Origin: Candidatus Zipacnadia bacterium
GTDB taxonomy: Bacteria > Armatimonadota > Zipacnadia > Zipacnadales > Zipacnadaceae
Reading direction: 5' to 3'
DNA: 9,794 nucleotides
Assembly (NCBI GenBank): GCA_029821515.1
Contig: JALGTD010000097.1
Location: 1-9,794 of the forward strand
Below, in pieces: positions 1-6,212 of the stretch (the first letter of the stretch is position 1; the number at the start of each line of letters is the position of its first letter). The position numbers and the translations under genes were made by a program. The notes beneath the pieces were generated by a model. It did not search any database. It worked only from the letters and a program-made list of their open reading frames with translations, and had not been told where the DNA came from.

Positions 1-259
1 AAGAGAAGCTCTGCGGCGGGCCGGAAGACTCGCGTCGGCTTCCTTTAGTGACACTCCTGTCACGAATGACAGATACGAGGGTATCAATGGGATAGTGCAA
101 GGCGACAGAAACGAAGCGAGACCCGCCAAAAAAGCCGCTGAGAGCGTAACCGTGTCAGTAATTGCTACCAACTTCCTTCTTGCGTCTGATTAAGTGCTCT
201 TTTCATAATACAGAACGCATCACAGGCCGATTTAATTCCCAACTGTGGATAGCTCCCCG
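1..259. other. Gene-free left edge with small adjacent inverted repeats
   Basis: I recognise no coding region, tRNA or named RNA family here. Four short inverted repeats sit close together: AGAG/CTCT at 2-12, GGAAG/CTTCC at 23-43, CTGTCA/TGACAG with a CGAA loop at 57-72 (competing with TGACA/TGTCA at 49-62), and GATAC/GTATC at 72-85. Such clustering could mean a structured RNA cut by the window edge, or the downstream trailer of the minus-strand gene run. I compared it by eye with remembered cores of RNase P RNA, tmRNA, SRP RNA and 6S RNA and saw none of their signature blocks. The rest (147-259) is AT-richer than its surroundings and holds no clear gene. Confidence 0.4.
128..146 (-). terminator. 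Possible weak intrinsic terminator of the minus-strand gene run
   Basis: Read on the minus strand, CGCT-CTC-AGCG forms a 4-bp hairpin (146-136) followed by GC and six T residues (133-128). It lies about 115 bp downstream of the last minus-strand gene. The stem is short for an efficient Rho-independent terminator, so the call is tentative. I see no better terminator between 260 and this point. Confidence 0.25.
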
Positions 260-556
260 CTATAACGCGCCGGCCTCGCGGAGGCGCTGCTTAAGCTGAG
301 CAGCACTCAGTCCCACAACCCGCAGCGTCTTGTTTCGGCTGTGGTGACCGGAGATTATCGCCAGATCACTGGCAGGGACCTCCAGAGTATCACTAAGCAT
401 CTTAACCAGCGCTTCGTTGGCCGCGCCGCCTACGGGAGGAGCAGTCACCCGCACCACCAGCGCTGAGCCGCGCACCCCACCAAACTCGTCGCGCGAGGTT
501 CGTGGAATGACCCGGACATCAAATCTTGTGCTGACTTGCTTCGGCACGGAGTTCAC
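260..556 (-). CDS. yggU: DUF167 / YggU-family protein
   Basis: A 98-residue protein of the DUF167 (YggU) family, whose cellular role is not established. The family signature is visible: an N-terminal strand with VRVIPRTSRDE (residues 15-25), VVRVTAPPVGGAANEAL (34-50) and a later ISGHHSRNKTLRV block (68-80). The P-x-GGAAN-A motif and the G-x-x-S-R-x-K motif are the diagnostic parts. The length is normal for the family. The start codon is GTG (554-556) and overlaps the TGA stop of the upstream protease gene as GTGA, which indicates translational coupling. It is the last gene of the minus-strand run. In many bacteria this family sits next to yggT or yggS, which agrees with the neighbours here. 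The family is confident; the function is unknown. Confidence 0.88.
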   Translation of the reverse strand: MNSVPKQVSTRFDVRVIPRTSRDEFGGVRGSALVVRVTAPPVGGAANEALVKMLSDTLEVPASDLAIISGHHSRNKTLRVVGLSAAQLKQRLREAGAL

Positions 557-2016
557 ACCAGCACATAGCTAGCCAACAGCAGTAATACGAAACTATTGTA
601 CATCGCGTGGGTTATCATTGACGGAATTAGTGAGCGATTTCGTTCATAAAGATAGGCTAATACAACGCCGACCAGGGTGATCATCAGCACGCCGCCCAGG
701 GACGCGGAGATATGGACAGCAGCAAAGATCAAAGCACTTGCCAGAGCCGCTGGCGGCACCGCCATAATTCGGCGCAACGCCGGATAGACAAAGCCGCGAA
801 ATATAATCTCCTCGACTATCGGAGCCAGGATCCCAACCAGCACAAAGTAGACGACAAAAGTGGCCGGATTGCGTGCTGCCAGGAATACCTCCAAGGGCGT
901 TTTGAGCGCCATTGGCACAATCTGCTCTATCCCCGACTGTCCAAGGATGGTCAGGGCTATAATCAACAACCCAACGATCGTCGCATATCCGGCGATGCCC
1001 TGACCGATCTGAGCGGCCAGGTTATGCAACCGCAAGCCCAGCAGGCGCCAGGCATCACGCCGAGGGCCAATGCGGTAGATTATCAAGGCGATAGTACAGG
1101 CCCCGGCGAATAGGTAGCCGGCGGCCATCAGTATGGCATTGAAAGTTTCTGAGGGCAGCCACGATCCGATGATTCCTCTGAAGGCGGCCGTAATCATTGA
1201 TATGCACACTAGCAGCAACAACAGGACTACTATTGCCTCGGCTACATCAACCAGACTCCAGGGCACCCGCCACAGTGACTTGCGTTGCGTCCGGCCCGCC
1301 AGCCAGGTAATCACCACCATCGCCAGTATCGCTATCCCGCCGACCCCCATGGCAGCGTAGAAGGCCATCAGAGCGCCGACAATTTGGCAAAAGAGCACCT
1401 GCCGGCGCTGCCAGTCGGCGCGAAGCTCGGCTGCCTGGTGGGTGTGGCCTACCCGCTCGTATAGATCAGCCCGCGTGAGAGCGGCCAGCCATTGGTCCTG
1501 GTCGTCAAGCAGGGCGACCCGCTCCAGCAGGCTGTCCTCTTCAACCGACTGATCAGTATACAGGCGCATAAGCAGCAGATAGAGTTTGGTATGCTCTGTG
1601 TCGCGCTGCATAGCCCGCCGGAACATCTCACCGGCGTGCTCCTGGTAGCCAGACTTGGCGTAGATGATGGCCAGTCGACAGCTCGCCTCTGCCGAGGGCT
1701 GTGGTCCCAAGGCATTCTGCTCATACAGCGCAATCGCCGCCTGCTCGAGCCGGTGGGCGCTAACTGCCTCTATGTGAGCTTCATATCCAGAAGCAGCCAG
1801 ACCAGCACTGAACCGGTAAAGTATGTCAGCGGGAAGGGTTGCCTGGACGGGCGACCGCAGCCACCGGTTAAAGGTGAAAGCAGAAGGGCCTTCGGCCAGA
1901 ACTACCAACAGGCCTGTAAGCACAGCCAGCACCACGATAAGCACAATGCGGGCAATGCTGTTGCCCCACGGAGGAGCTGGTCTGAACTGAGTGGGCATCT
2001 GTGGGCGATCAGCCAT
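553..2016 (-). CDS. TPR-containing CPBP-family intramembrane metalloprotease
   Basis: A 487-residue membrane protein. The C-terminal half carries the CPBP (CAAX protease / bacteriocin-processing, Abi) signature: motif 1 EEIIFRG at 402-408, motif 2 FAAVH at 431-435 and motif 3 HAMYN with H470 and N474. The glutamates and histidines are the presumed metal-binding catalytic residues and all are present, so an active protease is likely; its substrate is unknown. The N-terminus has one hydrophobic helix (about 21-41), then a soluble region (about 60-207) with TPR-like helical pairs such as A-x-x-R-L-A-I-I-Y-A-K-S-G-Y at 111-124. Further transmembrane helices follow at about 211-239, 258-280, 293-314, 340-360, 386-401 and 467-487. 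ATG at 2014-2016 is preceded by AGGTG at good spacing. The gene lies 27 bp after yggT and overlaps the following gene by 3 bp. The soluble TPR arm could recruit substrates; that is inference. Confidence 0.9.
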   Translation of the reverse strand: MADRPQMPTQFRPAPPWGNSIARIVLIVVLAVLTGLLVVLAEGPSAFTFNRWLRSPVQATLPADILYRFSAGLAASGYEAHIEAVSAHRLEQAAIALYEQNALGPQPSAEASCRLAIIYAKSGYQEHAGEMFRRAMQRDTEHTKLYLLLMRLYTDQSVEEDSLLERVALLDDQDQWLAALTRADLYERVGHTHQAAELRADWQRRQVLFCQIVGALMAFYAAMGVGGIAILAMVVITWLAGRTQRKSLWRVPWSLVDVAEAIVVLLLLLVCISMITAAFRGIIGSWLPSETFNAILMAAGYLFAGACTIALIIYRIGPRRDAWRLLGLRLHNLAAQIGQGIAGYATIVGLLIIALTILGQSGIEQIVPMALKTPLEVFLAARNPATFVVYFVLVGILAPIVEEIIFRGFVYPALRRIMAVPPAALASALIFAAVHISASLGGVLMITLVGVVLAYLYERNRSLIPSMITHAMYNSFVLLLLASYVLV

Positions 2017-2043
2017 TATGCACCTAACAACGCCGTTAGCAGC

Positions 2044-2322
2044 CTACATCGGCCCCAGTAGCCGTAAGAGAATCCGCTCAACTATCGACAGCAGCACAAT
2101 CAAGATGAGCGGAGAAAAATCCACCGGCGAACCCCTCTGGTAAGGTGCCAGCGCGCGGCGAATCGGCTGCAGAAGAGGATCAGTTACACGATAGCAGAAG
2201 CTGCGCAACCCCAGCAGTGCCGGCGCCCGTGCCGAGATCGGTATCCAACTAAAGACAACCCGCGCCAGCAGGATGACATAAAACGCCATGAAGATGATGT
2301 GTACGAGCTGAGAGGTGAGCAA
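2044..2322 (-). CDS. yggT: YggT-family small membrane protein
   Basis: An integral membrane protein of the YggT family (YlmG/CCB3-like), which in several bacteria and plastids is linked to cell division, envelope or cytochrome assembly; the exact role is unsettled. The family pattern is clear: a first helix, LLARVVFSWIP, then the amphipathic VTDPLLQPIRRALAP segment, then VDFSPLILIVLLSIVERILL as the second helix. I place the start at a TTG codon (2320-2322), giving 92 residues, the usual family length, with GAGG about 12 nt upstream. The same frame extends to an ATG at 2436, but that adds 38 mostly basic, atypical residues and would overlap proC by 71 bp. An internal ATG at 2287-2289 is a third option but lies inside the first membrane helix and has no visible ribosome site. 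The next gene starts 27 bp downstream. Confidence 0.88.
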   Translation of the reverse strand: MLTSQLVHIIFMAFYVILLARVVFSWIPISARAPALLGLRSFCYRVTDPLLQPIRRALAPYQRGSPVDFSPLILIVLLSIVERILLRLLGPM

Positions 2323-2365
2323 CCGCTTTATATACCTCGTTGCCGGGAATAGGAAGTAAAGAAGG

Positions 2366-3178
2366 CTATTGGCCCAGTTGTTCCGAGCGGCGCGCCGCCG
2401 CCACAACTGCCTCGATAGCCGCACTACGCAGTCCACAACGCTCCAAAACGCGCAAGCCGGCCGCCGTAGTCCCTCCGGGCGAGGTGACCGCCTGCTTCAG
2501 GTCGGCTGGATGACGGCCCTCCAGTATCCACTGGGCGGTGCCCCGAGTGGTCTGTGCCGCCAGTTGCAGTGCCACCTCACGGGGCAATCCTGCTGCCACA
2601 GCGCCGTCGGCCAACGCCTCGACAAACAAAGCCACAAACGCCGGACCGCTTCCCGACAGACCAGTTACGGCGTCAAGCAGCTCCTCGTCAACATAAGCCA
2701 CCGTGCCCACTGCGCCAAACAGCGCTTCAACAAAGGCCCGCTGCTCGGCGCTAACCTTCGTATCGGTGCTGTAGGCAGCCGCGCCCTCGCCGAGTGTACA
2801 CAGAATGTTGGGCATCACCCGCACCAGGGCGACATCGGGACCACACAGTTCAGCAAGGCGGGCAAGTGGCACCCCAGCGGCAATAGAGATGACCAGTTGA
2901 TCGCTGCTGAACTGCTCCTGAAGTGGGCTTAGTACGGAAGCAATGATTTGAGGCTTAACGGCCACTACAACGACTTGCGCCGATTCCACGACTTTCTGGT
3001 TGCTGTCAGCAGCCGCATGGCCCAGCAAGGTGGCGACAGCCTTCTGCCGCCCGGGGTCCGGGTCGTAGAAGGCAACCTGCTGGCCGGAGACGATCTCAGC
3101 ATCAAGGGCACCCCGGATCAAACCAGTGCCCATATTGCCAGCGCCAATTAAGCCCATATTGTAGTCGTGCTCAGACAT
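2366..3178 (-). CDS. proC: Pyrroline-5-carboxylate reductase
   Basis: ProC reduces 1-pyrroline-5-carboxylate to L-proline with NAD(P)H, the last step of proline synthesis, in the cytoplasm. The 270-residue length is typical. The Rossmann fold is shown by MGLIGAGNMGTGLIRG (8-23), with the GxGxMG loop at 12-17. VAVKPQ follows at 73-78, then RVMPNILCTLGEGAAAY (120-136), the family's conserved MPN region. The dimerisation and active-site domain has DAVTGLSGSGPAF (169-181) and VTSPGGTTAAGLRVLE (231-246), the ProC signature. Residues after MPN read ILC where TP-A is commoner, a small variation in an otherwise complete protein. It lies between sepF (56 bp upstream) and yggT, an arrangement also known from cyanobacteria and others, so it is probably co-transcribed with division genes rather than with other proline genes. 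ATG at 3176-3178 has only a weak GGA upstream. Confidence 0.97.
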   Translation of the reverse strand: MSEHDYNMGLIGAGNMGTGLIRGALDAEIVSGQQVAFYDPDPGRQKAVATLLGHAAADSNQKVVESAQVVVVAVKPQIIASVLSPLQEQFSSDQLVISIAAGVPLARLAELCGPDVALVRVMPNILCTLGEGAAAYSTDTKVSAEQRAFVEALFGAVGTVAYVDEELLDAVTGLSGSGPAFVALFVEALADGAVAAGLPREVALQLAAQTTRGTAQWILEGRHPADLKQAVTSPGGTTAAGLRVLERCGLRSAAIEAVVAAARRSEQLGQ

Positions 3179-3234
3179 TAGGCATCCGTCCGAGAGCCTG
3201 GAATAGCGCGCTTACCAGATGCAACAGCCCACAA

Positions 3235-3711
3235 CTAATACTGCAAGTCACTCAGCTCAGAGACAGAGACATAGTCCTCTTCAAAGCGGTCTTCGCCTCG
3301 GCGCGAGGGGTCCAAAATGAGCTTCTCGATGGGCATATCGAACGGCGAGCAGACATACACCCAGTTGCCGATCTTGCGCATATACCCATTGACGCCGTAA
3401 GTTACTCCACCCAGAAAATCACGGATCCGCCGTGCTTCCTCCCGCTCGACTCCCTCCAGGTTAATTACTACGGGGTTCTGGCGCTTGACCTCGTCGCCGA
3501 CCGCAGTAGCTTCCTCCATAGTGCGGGGCTCAGCACGCACAATGGGGCAGCTTATGGCCTGGTGTTTTCCTGTCGAAGACCTACCCTGGGGGACAAAATC
3601 GCCCTCGCTGGGCTGTGAGACATCCTCGAAACGATCCAACTCATCGTAGCTGGCCTCCCCGGCATCCAATCCCAGCCACTCCATAGTATGAGCCAGCAGA
3701 CCTCTGGCCAC
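3235..3711 (-). CDS. sepF: Cell division protein SepF
   Basis: SepF anchors FtsZ filaments to the membrane and helps septum assembly in bacteria lacking FtsA, or alongside it. The 158-residue protein has the expected plan. Its N-terminal amphipathic membrane-targeting helix (RGLLAHTMEWLGL, 3-15) is followed by an acidic, variable linker (about 16-55) and the globular SepF domain (57-134). That domain includes RTMEEA (63-68), PVVINLEGVEREEARRIRDFL (80-100), a conserved glycine in GVTYGVNGYM (102-111) and KIGNWVYVCSP (113-123). A C-terminal tail of about 25 residues, rich in acidic residues, follows. The start is GTG (3709-3711), chosen because it has an AGGAGG ribosome site 8-9 nt upstream and gives the amphipathic helix at the extreme N-terminus. 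No ftsZ or ftsA is in the window. The 104-bp gap to yggS is the largest inside the run. Confidence 0.96.
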   Translation of the reverse strand: MARGLLAHTMEWLGLDAGEASYDELDRFEDVSQPSEGDFVPQGRSSTGKHQAISCPIVRAEPRTMEEATAVGDEVKRQNPVVINLEGVEREEARRIRDFLGGVTYGVNGYMRKIGNWVYVCSPFDMPIEKLILDPSRRGEDRFEEDYVSVSELSDLQY

Positions 3712-3815
3712 CGGTGATCCCTCCTTTAGTGTGATTGCTTGCTGTATTGAGTGCTGTGTTGTGTGCTTGGGCTCTTAGTCTATATTGATCTGTATTGTCA
3801 CCGGCGAAAACCTAT
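3712..3815 (-). other. Leader of sepF with strong ribosome site
   Basis: On the minus strand this 104-bp gap ends in AGGAGG (about 3720-3725) serving the GTG start of sepF. The stretch at about 3726-3768 reads, on the mRNA strand, almost entirely A and C with very few U, so it is likely unstructured. I found no convincing -35/-10 pair for a separate sepF promoter; TATAGA-like bases exist but without a matching -35 at 16-18 bp. Confidence 0.45.
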
Positions 3816-4517
3816 TTACAGGTGGGGACCAAACAAAGCCGTGCCCAGCCTGATAATCGTCGCTCCTTCTTCGATAGCCACCTCATAATCGCCGCTCATA
3901 CCCATTGACAACTCACTCATCGCCTCCGCGGGTAGGCCGGAGCTGATTAGCTTATCGGCCAGGCGGCGCAGCGTCTGAAACTGCGGCCGGCTGTCTTCTG
4001 GATTATCGGTGTACGGAGGCATAGTCATCAGCCCCCGCAACTGCAGGTGATCAAGCGCTGTGACCTGCTCAGCCAACTCCGCCGCCTGCTCGGGAGCGAT
4101 CCCGAACTTGCTCTCCTCTCCCGCAATATTTATCTCCAGAAGAACCTTCTGGACCTTGTCAATGCGCGCGGCTCGCTTGTTGATCTCTCGGGCCAGGCGA
4201 GCACTGTCAAGCGAATGTATCATCGTACAAATAGGCACCACATAGCGGACCTTGTTGCGCTGCAGATGACCGATGGCATGCCAGCAGATATCAGTGTAGC
4301 CCGCCTCATCTACCTCGCCCTTTTTGTCAAGCAGCTCCTGAACGTAGTTCTCTCCTACATCGCCAATGCCGGCCTGGACCGCCTCAATTATCTGCGGAAC
4401 CGTGCGGGTCTTGCTCGCGGCCATCACAGTAACTTCCTGCACACCCCGACCTGCCCGCTGGCAAGCCTGCGCAACCTTTTGCTGTACCTGTGCAATATGC
4501 TGTTGGATTGTCTCCAT
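3816..4517 (-). CDS. yggS: YggS-family PLP homeostasis protein
   Basis: A pyridoxal-phosphate-binding protein of the YggS/PLPBP (PROSC, YlmE) family, which has no enzyme activity but buffers PLP and influences amino-acid and keto-acid pools. The PLP lysine is in the ASKTR motif (Lys near residue 36). GENYVQEL, WHAIGHLQRNK, the phosphate-binding LSMGMSGDYEVAIEEGATIIRLGTALFG segment near the C-terminus, and LRGLMTMPPY are all family hallmarks. The length (233 residues) is usual. I use the ATG at 4515-4517; a TTG directly before it (4518-4520) would add one residue. The ribosome site is weak (GGGTTATTG before ATG), and the upstream zinc-finger gene ends about 30 bp away, so coupling is likely. 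In Firmicutes and actinobacteria this gene directly precedes sepF, as here. Confidence 0.96.
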   Translation of the reverse strand: METIQQHIAQVQQKVAQACQRAGRGVQEVTVMAASKTRTVPQIIEAVQAGIGDVGENYVQELLDKKGEVDEAGYTDICWHAIGHLQRNKVRYVVPICTMIHSLDSARLAREINKRAARIDKVQKVLLEINIAGEESKFGIAPEQAAELAEQVTALDHLQLRGLMTMPPYTDNPEDSRPQFQTLRRLADKLISSGLPAEAMSELSMGMSGDYEVAIEEGATIIRLGTALFGPHL

Positions 4518-4548
4518 CAATAACCCGGCGGCCTATCCGGTCGCCGTA

Positions 4549-5037
4549 TCACTCTTGACCGATGGTCCATTCATCCCCCGAGGGTTCCTCGGGCTCCTCT
4601 TCCCGCTCGATAGCTCCCGGCGGCGGTGGAGGTGGGATAAACTCCTCCTCTACTTCCTCGAGTTCCTCGGCAGGTGGTTCTGCGAGTGCCTCAGCCGGCT
4701 CATTTACAGGCAAATCCGCCTCAGCAGGCGCAGCCTCCTCACCAGCATCTACTGCTTCAAACTCCTCAAGTGCCCCCATCCCGTAATCTTCAGCAGGCTC
4801 GCGACCGTAGTCGGTTTCTGCCACAGCGTCCCCGACACCGCCGAAGCTGTCACCTGACGCCTCAACCAGTAGCGCAGCCATCGCCGCCGGGGCAAGAGGT
4901 GGTTGCATCCCTGCAACCGGCTCAGGCACTTGTTGTACATCACCGGTCACGGCAGGCAACGGAGCGTGGCACATCAGGCAGGCTCCCCGTTGCGCATCAT
5001 TGGCATACCCACAATTAGGGCAATACTTACTGGCCAT
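4549..5037 (-). CDS. Zinc-finger protein with acidic, proline-rich tail, unknown function
   Basis: A 162-residue protein I cannot assign to a characterised gene. The N-terminus (residues 6-23) has cysteines at 6, 9, 20 and 23, spaced C-x2-C-x3-N-x6-C-x2-C. This matches the core spacing of RanBP2-type zinc fingers, including the asparagine, although the tryptophan two residues before the first cysteine is replaced by Lys. A generic zinc-ribbon label would also fit. Residues 28-162 look disordered: alanine-, proline- and glutamate-rich, strongly acidic from about 80 onward, with six consecutive prolines at 135-140. There is no signal peptide or membrane helix, so it is probably cytoplasmic. ATG at 5035-5037 has AGAGG 9 nt upstream and lies about 55 nt after the predicted transcription start of a strong promoter, making it the first gene of the yggS-sepF run. 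A role as an adaptor or protein-interaction module is inference only. Confidence 0.85.
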   Translation of the reverse strand: MASKYCPNCGYANDAQRGACLMCHAPLPAVTGDVQQVPEPVAGMQPPLAPAAMAALLVEASGDSFGGVGDAVAETDYGREPAEDYGMGALEEFEAVDAGEEAAPAEADLPVNEPAEALAEPPAEELEEVEEEFIPPPPPPGAIEREEEPEEPSGDEWTIGQE

Positions 5038-5097
5038 TGTAATCGGCCTCTGTGATCCGAAGTTTATACCATATCAACGATATTCGCAGACCTTAGC

Positions 5098-5126
5098 AGT
5101 ATAACTCTGGGACCGACCTGTGTCAA
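5098..5126 (-). promoter_or_regulatory. Near-consensus housekeeping promoter for the zinc-finger/yggS/sepF run
   Basis: On the minus strand TTGACA (5126-5121) is followed after exactly 17 bp by TATACT (5103-5098). This is a full -35 consensus and a 5/6 -10. Transcription would begin near 5091 and give a leader of about 54 nt before the ATG at 5037. Position, spacing and orientation all fit. Confidence 0.8.
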
Positions 5127-5176
5127 GGCAAACGGCAAGCCCATAACGCTCCCTATGGCTGCATGCTATGGCGATT

Positions 5177-5187
5177 TGTGCTATACT
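5177..5187 (+). promoter_or_regulatory. Extended -10 promoter for the sensor kinase gene run
   Basis: TGTGCTATACT at 5177-5187 combines a TATACT -10 hexamer with the TGTG/TGn extended -10 motif. No good -35 lies 16-18 bp upstream, which is usual for extended -10 promoters. Initiation near 5194 would leave about an 80-nt leader before the ATG at 5275. Three related octamers flank it: CTATGGCT (5153-5160), CTATGGCG (5166-5173) and TTATGGCG (5196-5203). They could be coincidence or a regulator site. Confidence 0.6.
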
Positions 5188-5274
5188 CTCTCTTGTTATG
5201 GCGCTTCATTGAGTCACGCGGGGCAACTGGAAGTCACACAGCTATTGGCTGCGCCAGCGGATTCGGAGGTCACA

Positions 5275-6177
5275 ATGGGTAACATACAGCTCCGGCGGGC
5301 AATGTGGATAGGGCTAGGTGTGTTTGCTGTCCTGGCTTTGCTCTCACCGCGTTTGGCTGACCAGGATCCGGCTATCCACAACCTCTTCTTCCGGCTACGC
5401 GGTAGCCAAGCCGCTGACACAAGAATTGTGATAGTCGCGGTTGATGACCAGAGTCTGGCCCAGATTGGCCCCTGGCCGTGGTCGCCGGCTCGCCTCGCGG
5501 ATATAGTGCAGAAACTCGACGAAGCCGGCGCTCGGGTCATTGGGCTTGATACCGCTACCCTCGCAGCTCAATGGGGTGGGCTGAATAGCAAAGCCGGTAC
5601 GGACGCATTGGCTGAGGCCGTCCGGCACCACAAGAGAGTTGTTTTGCCGTCGGTAATACTGCCGGGCGACGTTGGCCAGGAGCCACACCCGACTGCCCAG
5701 CAGACATCGCGATTCTCTCCCGGAGAGGGGACTGTACCACGACCAGTTGGTCTCCAGGAGGCCAAGCTGCATACCCCGCCAGCTCAATTGGTCAAGGCCG
5801 CTGCTGGGCTGGGCACAATTAATGTGACGCCGGAAGCCGATGGTACCCTTCGCCGGATGCCCCTGGTCGTCTCGGACCAGGGCAGGATCTATCCCAGTTT
5901 CGCCGCCGAGGTAGCGCGTGTCTTTCTGGGCATTCCTCCTGGCCCCCAGCGCCTGGAGTTTTCCCCGAAGGCAGGACGCCTAAAGATGGGCGAGCTGATC
6001 ATACCCACAGACAGCGCTGGAGAGATTCGCCTCAACTATCCACGCCGATATCCCAGCTATAAGGTGGTGCCTGCCGGGCAGCTCTTCGGGCTGTCGCCTG
6101 ATGAATTGACCCAACAAGTCAGCTGGCCCCCAGATACCGAACTCCCCTTTCCCCACTGGTACCCGGTGTCGAGATAA
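5275..6177 (+). CDS. CHASE2 sensor domain, N-terminal part of a split sensor histidine kinase
   Basis: An extracytoplasmic CHASE2 sensing domain preceded by one N-terminal transmembrane helix (about residues 9-25). The family hallmarks are PAIHNLFFRLRG (32-43), RIVIVAVDDQSLAQIGPWPW (50-69), GARVIGLD (85-92), GTINVTPEADGTLRRMPLVV (180-199) and YPSFAAEVAR (206-215). I start at the ATG at 5275 because GGAGGT lies just upstream and the first helix follows at once. An in-frame ATG at 5155 would add 40 residues unlike the family and lies upstream of the predicted transcription start. The frame stays CHASE2-like to about 6120 (LSPDELTQQV), then runs through 19 unrelated residues to a stop at 6175-6177. 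The domain's own C-terminus (TPLS...PGVEI...) continues in the frame of the downstream kinase gene. As written, the product is a membrane-anchored sensor without its C-terminal helices or kinase. Confidence 0.88.
   Translation: MGNIQLRRAMWIGLGVFAVLALLSPRLADQDPAIHNLFFRLRGSQAADTRIVIVAVDDQSLAQIGPWPWSPARLADIVQKLDEAGARVIGLDTATLAAQWGGLNSKAGTDALAEAVRHHKRVVLPSVILPGDVGQEPHPTAQQTSRFSPGEGTVPRPVGLQEAKLHTPPAQLVKAAAGLGTINVTPEADGTLRRMPLVVSDQGRIYPSFAAEVARVFLGIPPGPQRLEFSPKAGRLKMGELIIPTDSAGEIRLNYPRRYPSYKVVPAGQLFGLSPDELTQQVSWPPDTELPFPHWYPVSR
6105..6177 (+). other. Frame break inside CHASE2: probable small out-of-frame deletion or assembly error
   Basis: Both frames are open across this interval. The upstream frame gives LSPDELTQQV ending at 6120. 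The downstream frame, from 6120, gives QLAPRYRTPLS and PGVEITAVAVDNIVNN, which match the end of CHASE2 (D-x-x-x-TPLS-x-x-x-PGVEIHAN-x-x-x-N). CHASE2 proteins carry a GKIVLIGATA-like segment between these two parts, and it is missing from both frames. Restoring about ten residues and the frame needs 3n+1 bases, for example 31, which would give an intact protein of about 959 residues. Confidence 0.75.
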
Positions 6178-6212
6178 CTGCAGTCGCAGTAGACAACATC
6201 GTCAACAACCAG

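Noticed and set aside
86..127. Possible RNase P RNA or tmRNA fragment (ACAGAAAC and GAGACCCGCC strings)
   Set aside because: Neither the conserved RNase P end block nor a tmRNA tRNA-like end with CCA is present; the resemblance is limited to a few bases.
180..209. Possible plus-strand promoter TTGCGT, 18 bp, CATAAT
   Set aside because: The -35 matches only at TTG and the transcript would run antisense into the YggU gene with nothing to serve.
1492..2061. 189-residue plus-strand open frame
   Set aside because: Lies wholly antisense to the CPBP protease gene, which has clear family motifs; the translated product shows no recognisable domain.
2323..2436. Longer YggT start at ATG 2436
   Set aside because: Would overlap proC by 71 bp and add an Arg-rich stretch that is simply the proC C-terminal coding region read in another frame.
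2369..2932. 187-residue plus-strand open frame opposite proC
   Set aside because: ProC is unambiguous on the other strand; this frame is rich in Arg/Gln/His typical of antisense readings.
4562..4786. Plus-strand open frame encoding a serine- and glycine-rich low-complexity peptide
   Set aside because: It is the antisense of the Glu/Pro/Ala-rich tail of the zinc-finger gene; GAG/GAA codons on the minus strand force serine-like codons on the other. It has no ribosome site or family resemblance.
5155..5274. N-terminal 40-residue extension of the CHASE2 protein from ATG 5155
   Set aside because: It covers the predicted extended -10 promoter, has no ribosome site, and the sequence is unlike the family; ATG 5275 has GGAGGT upstream.
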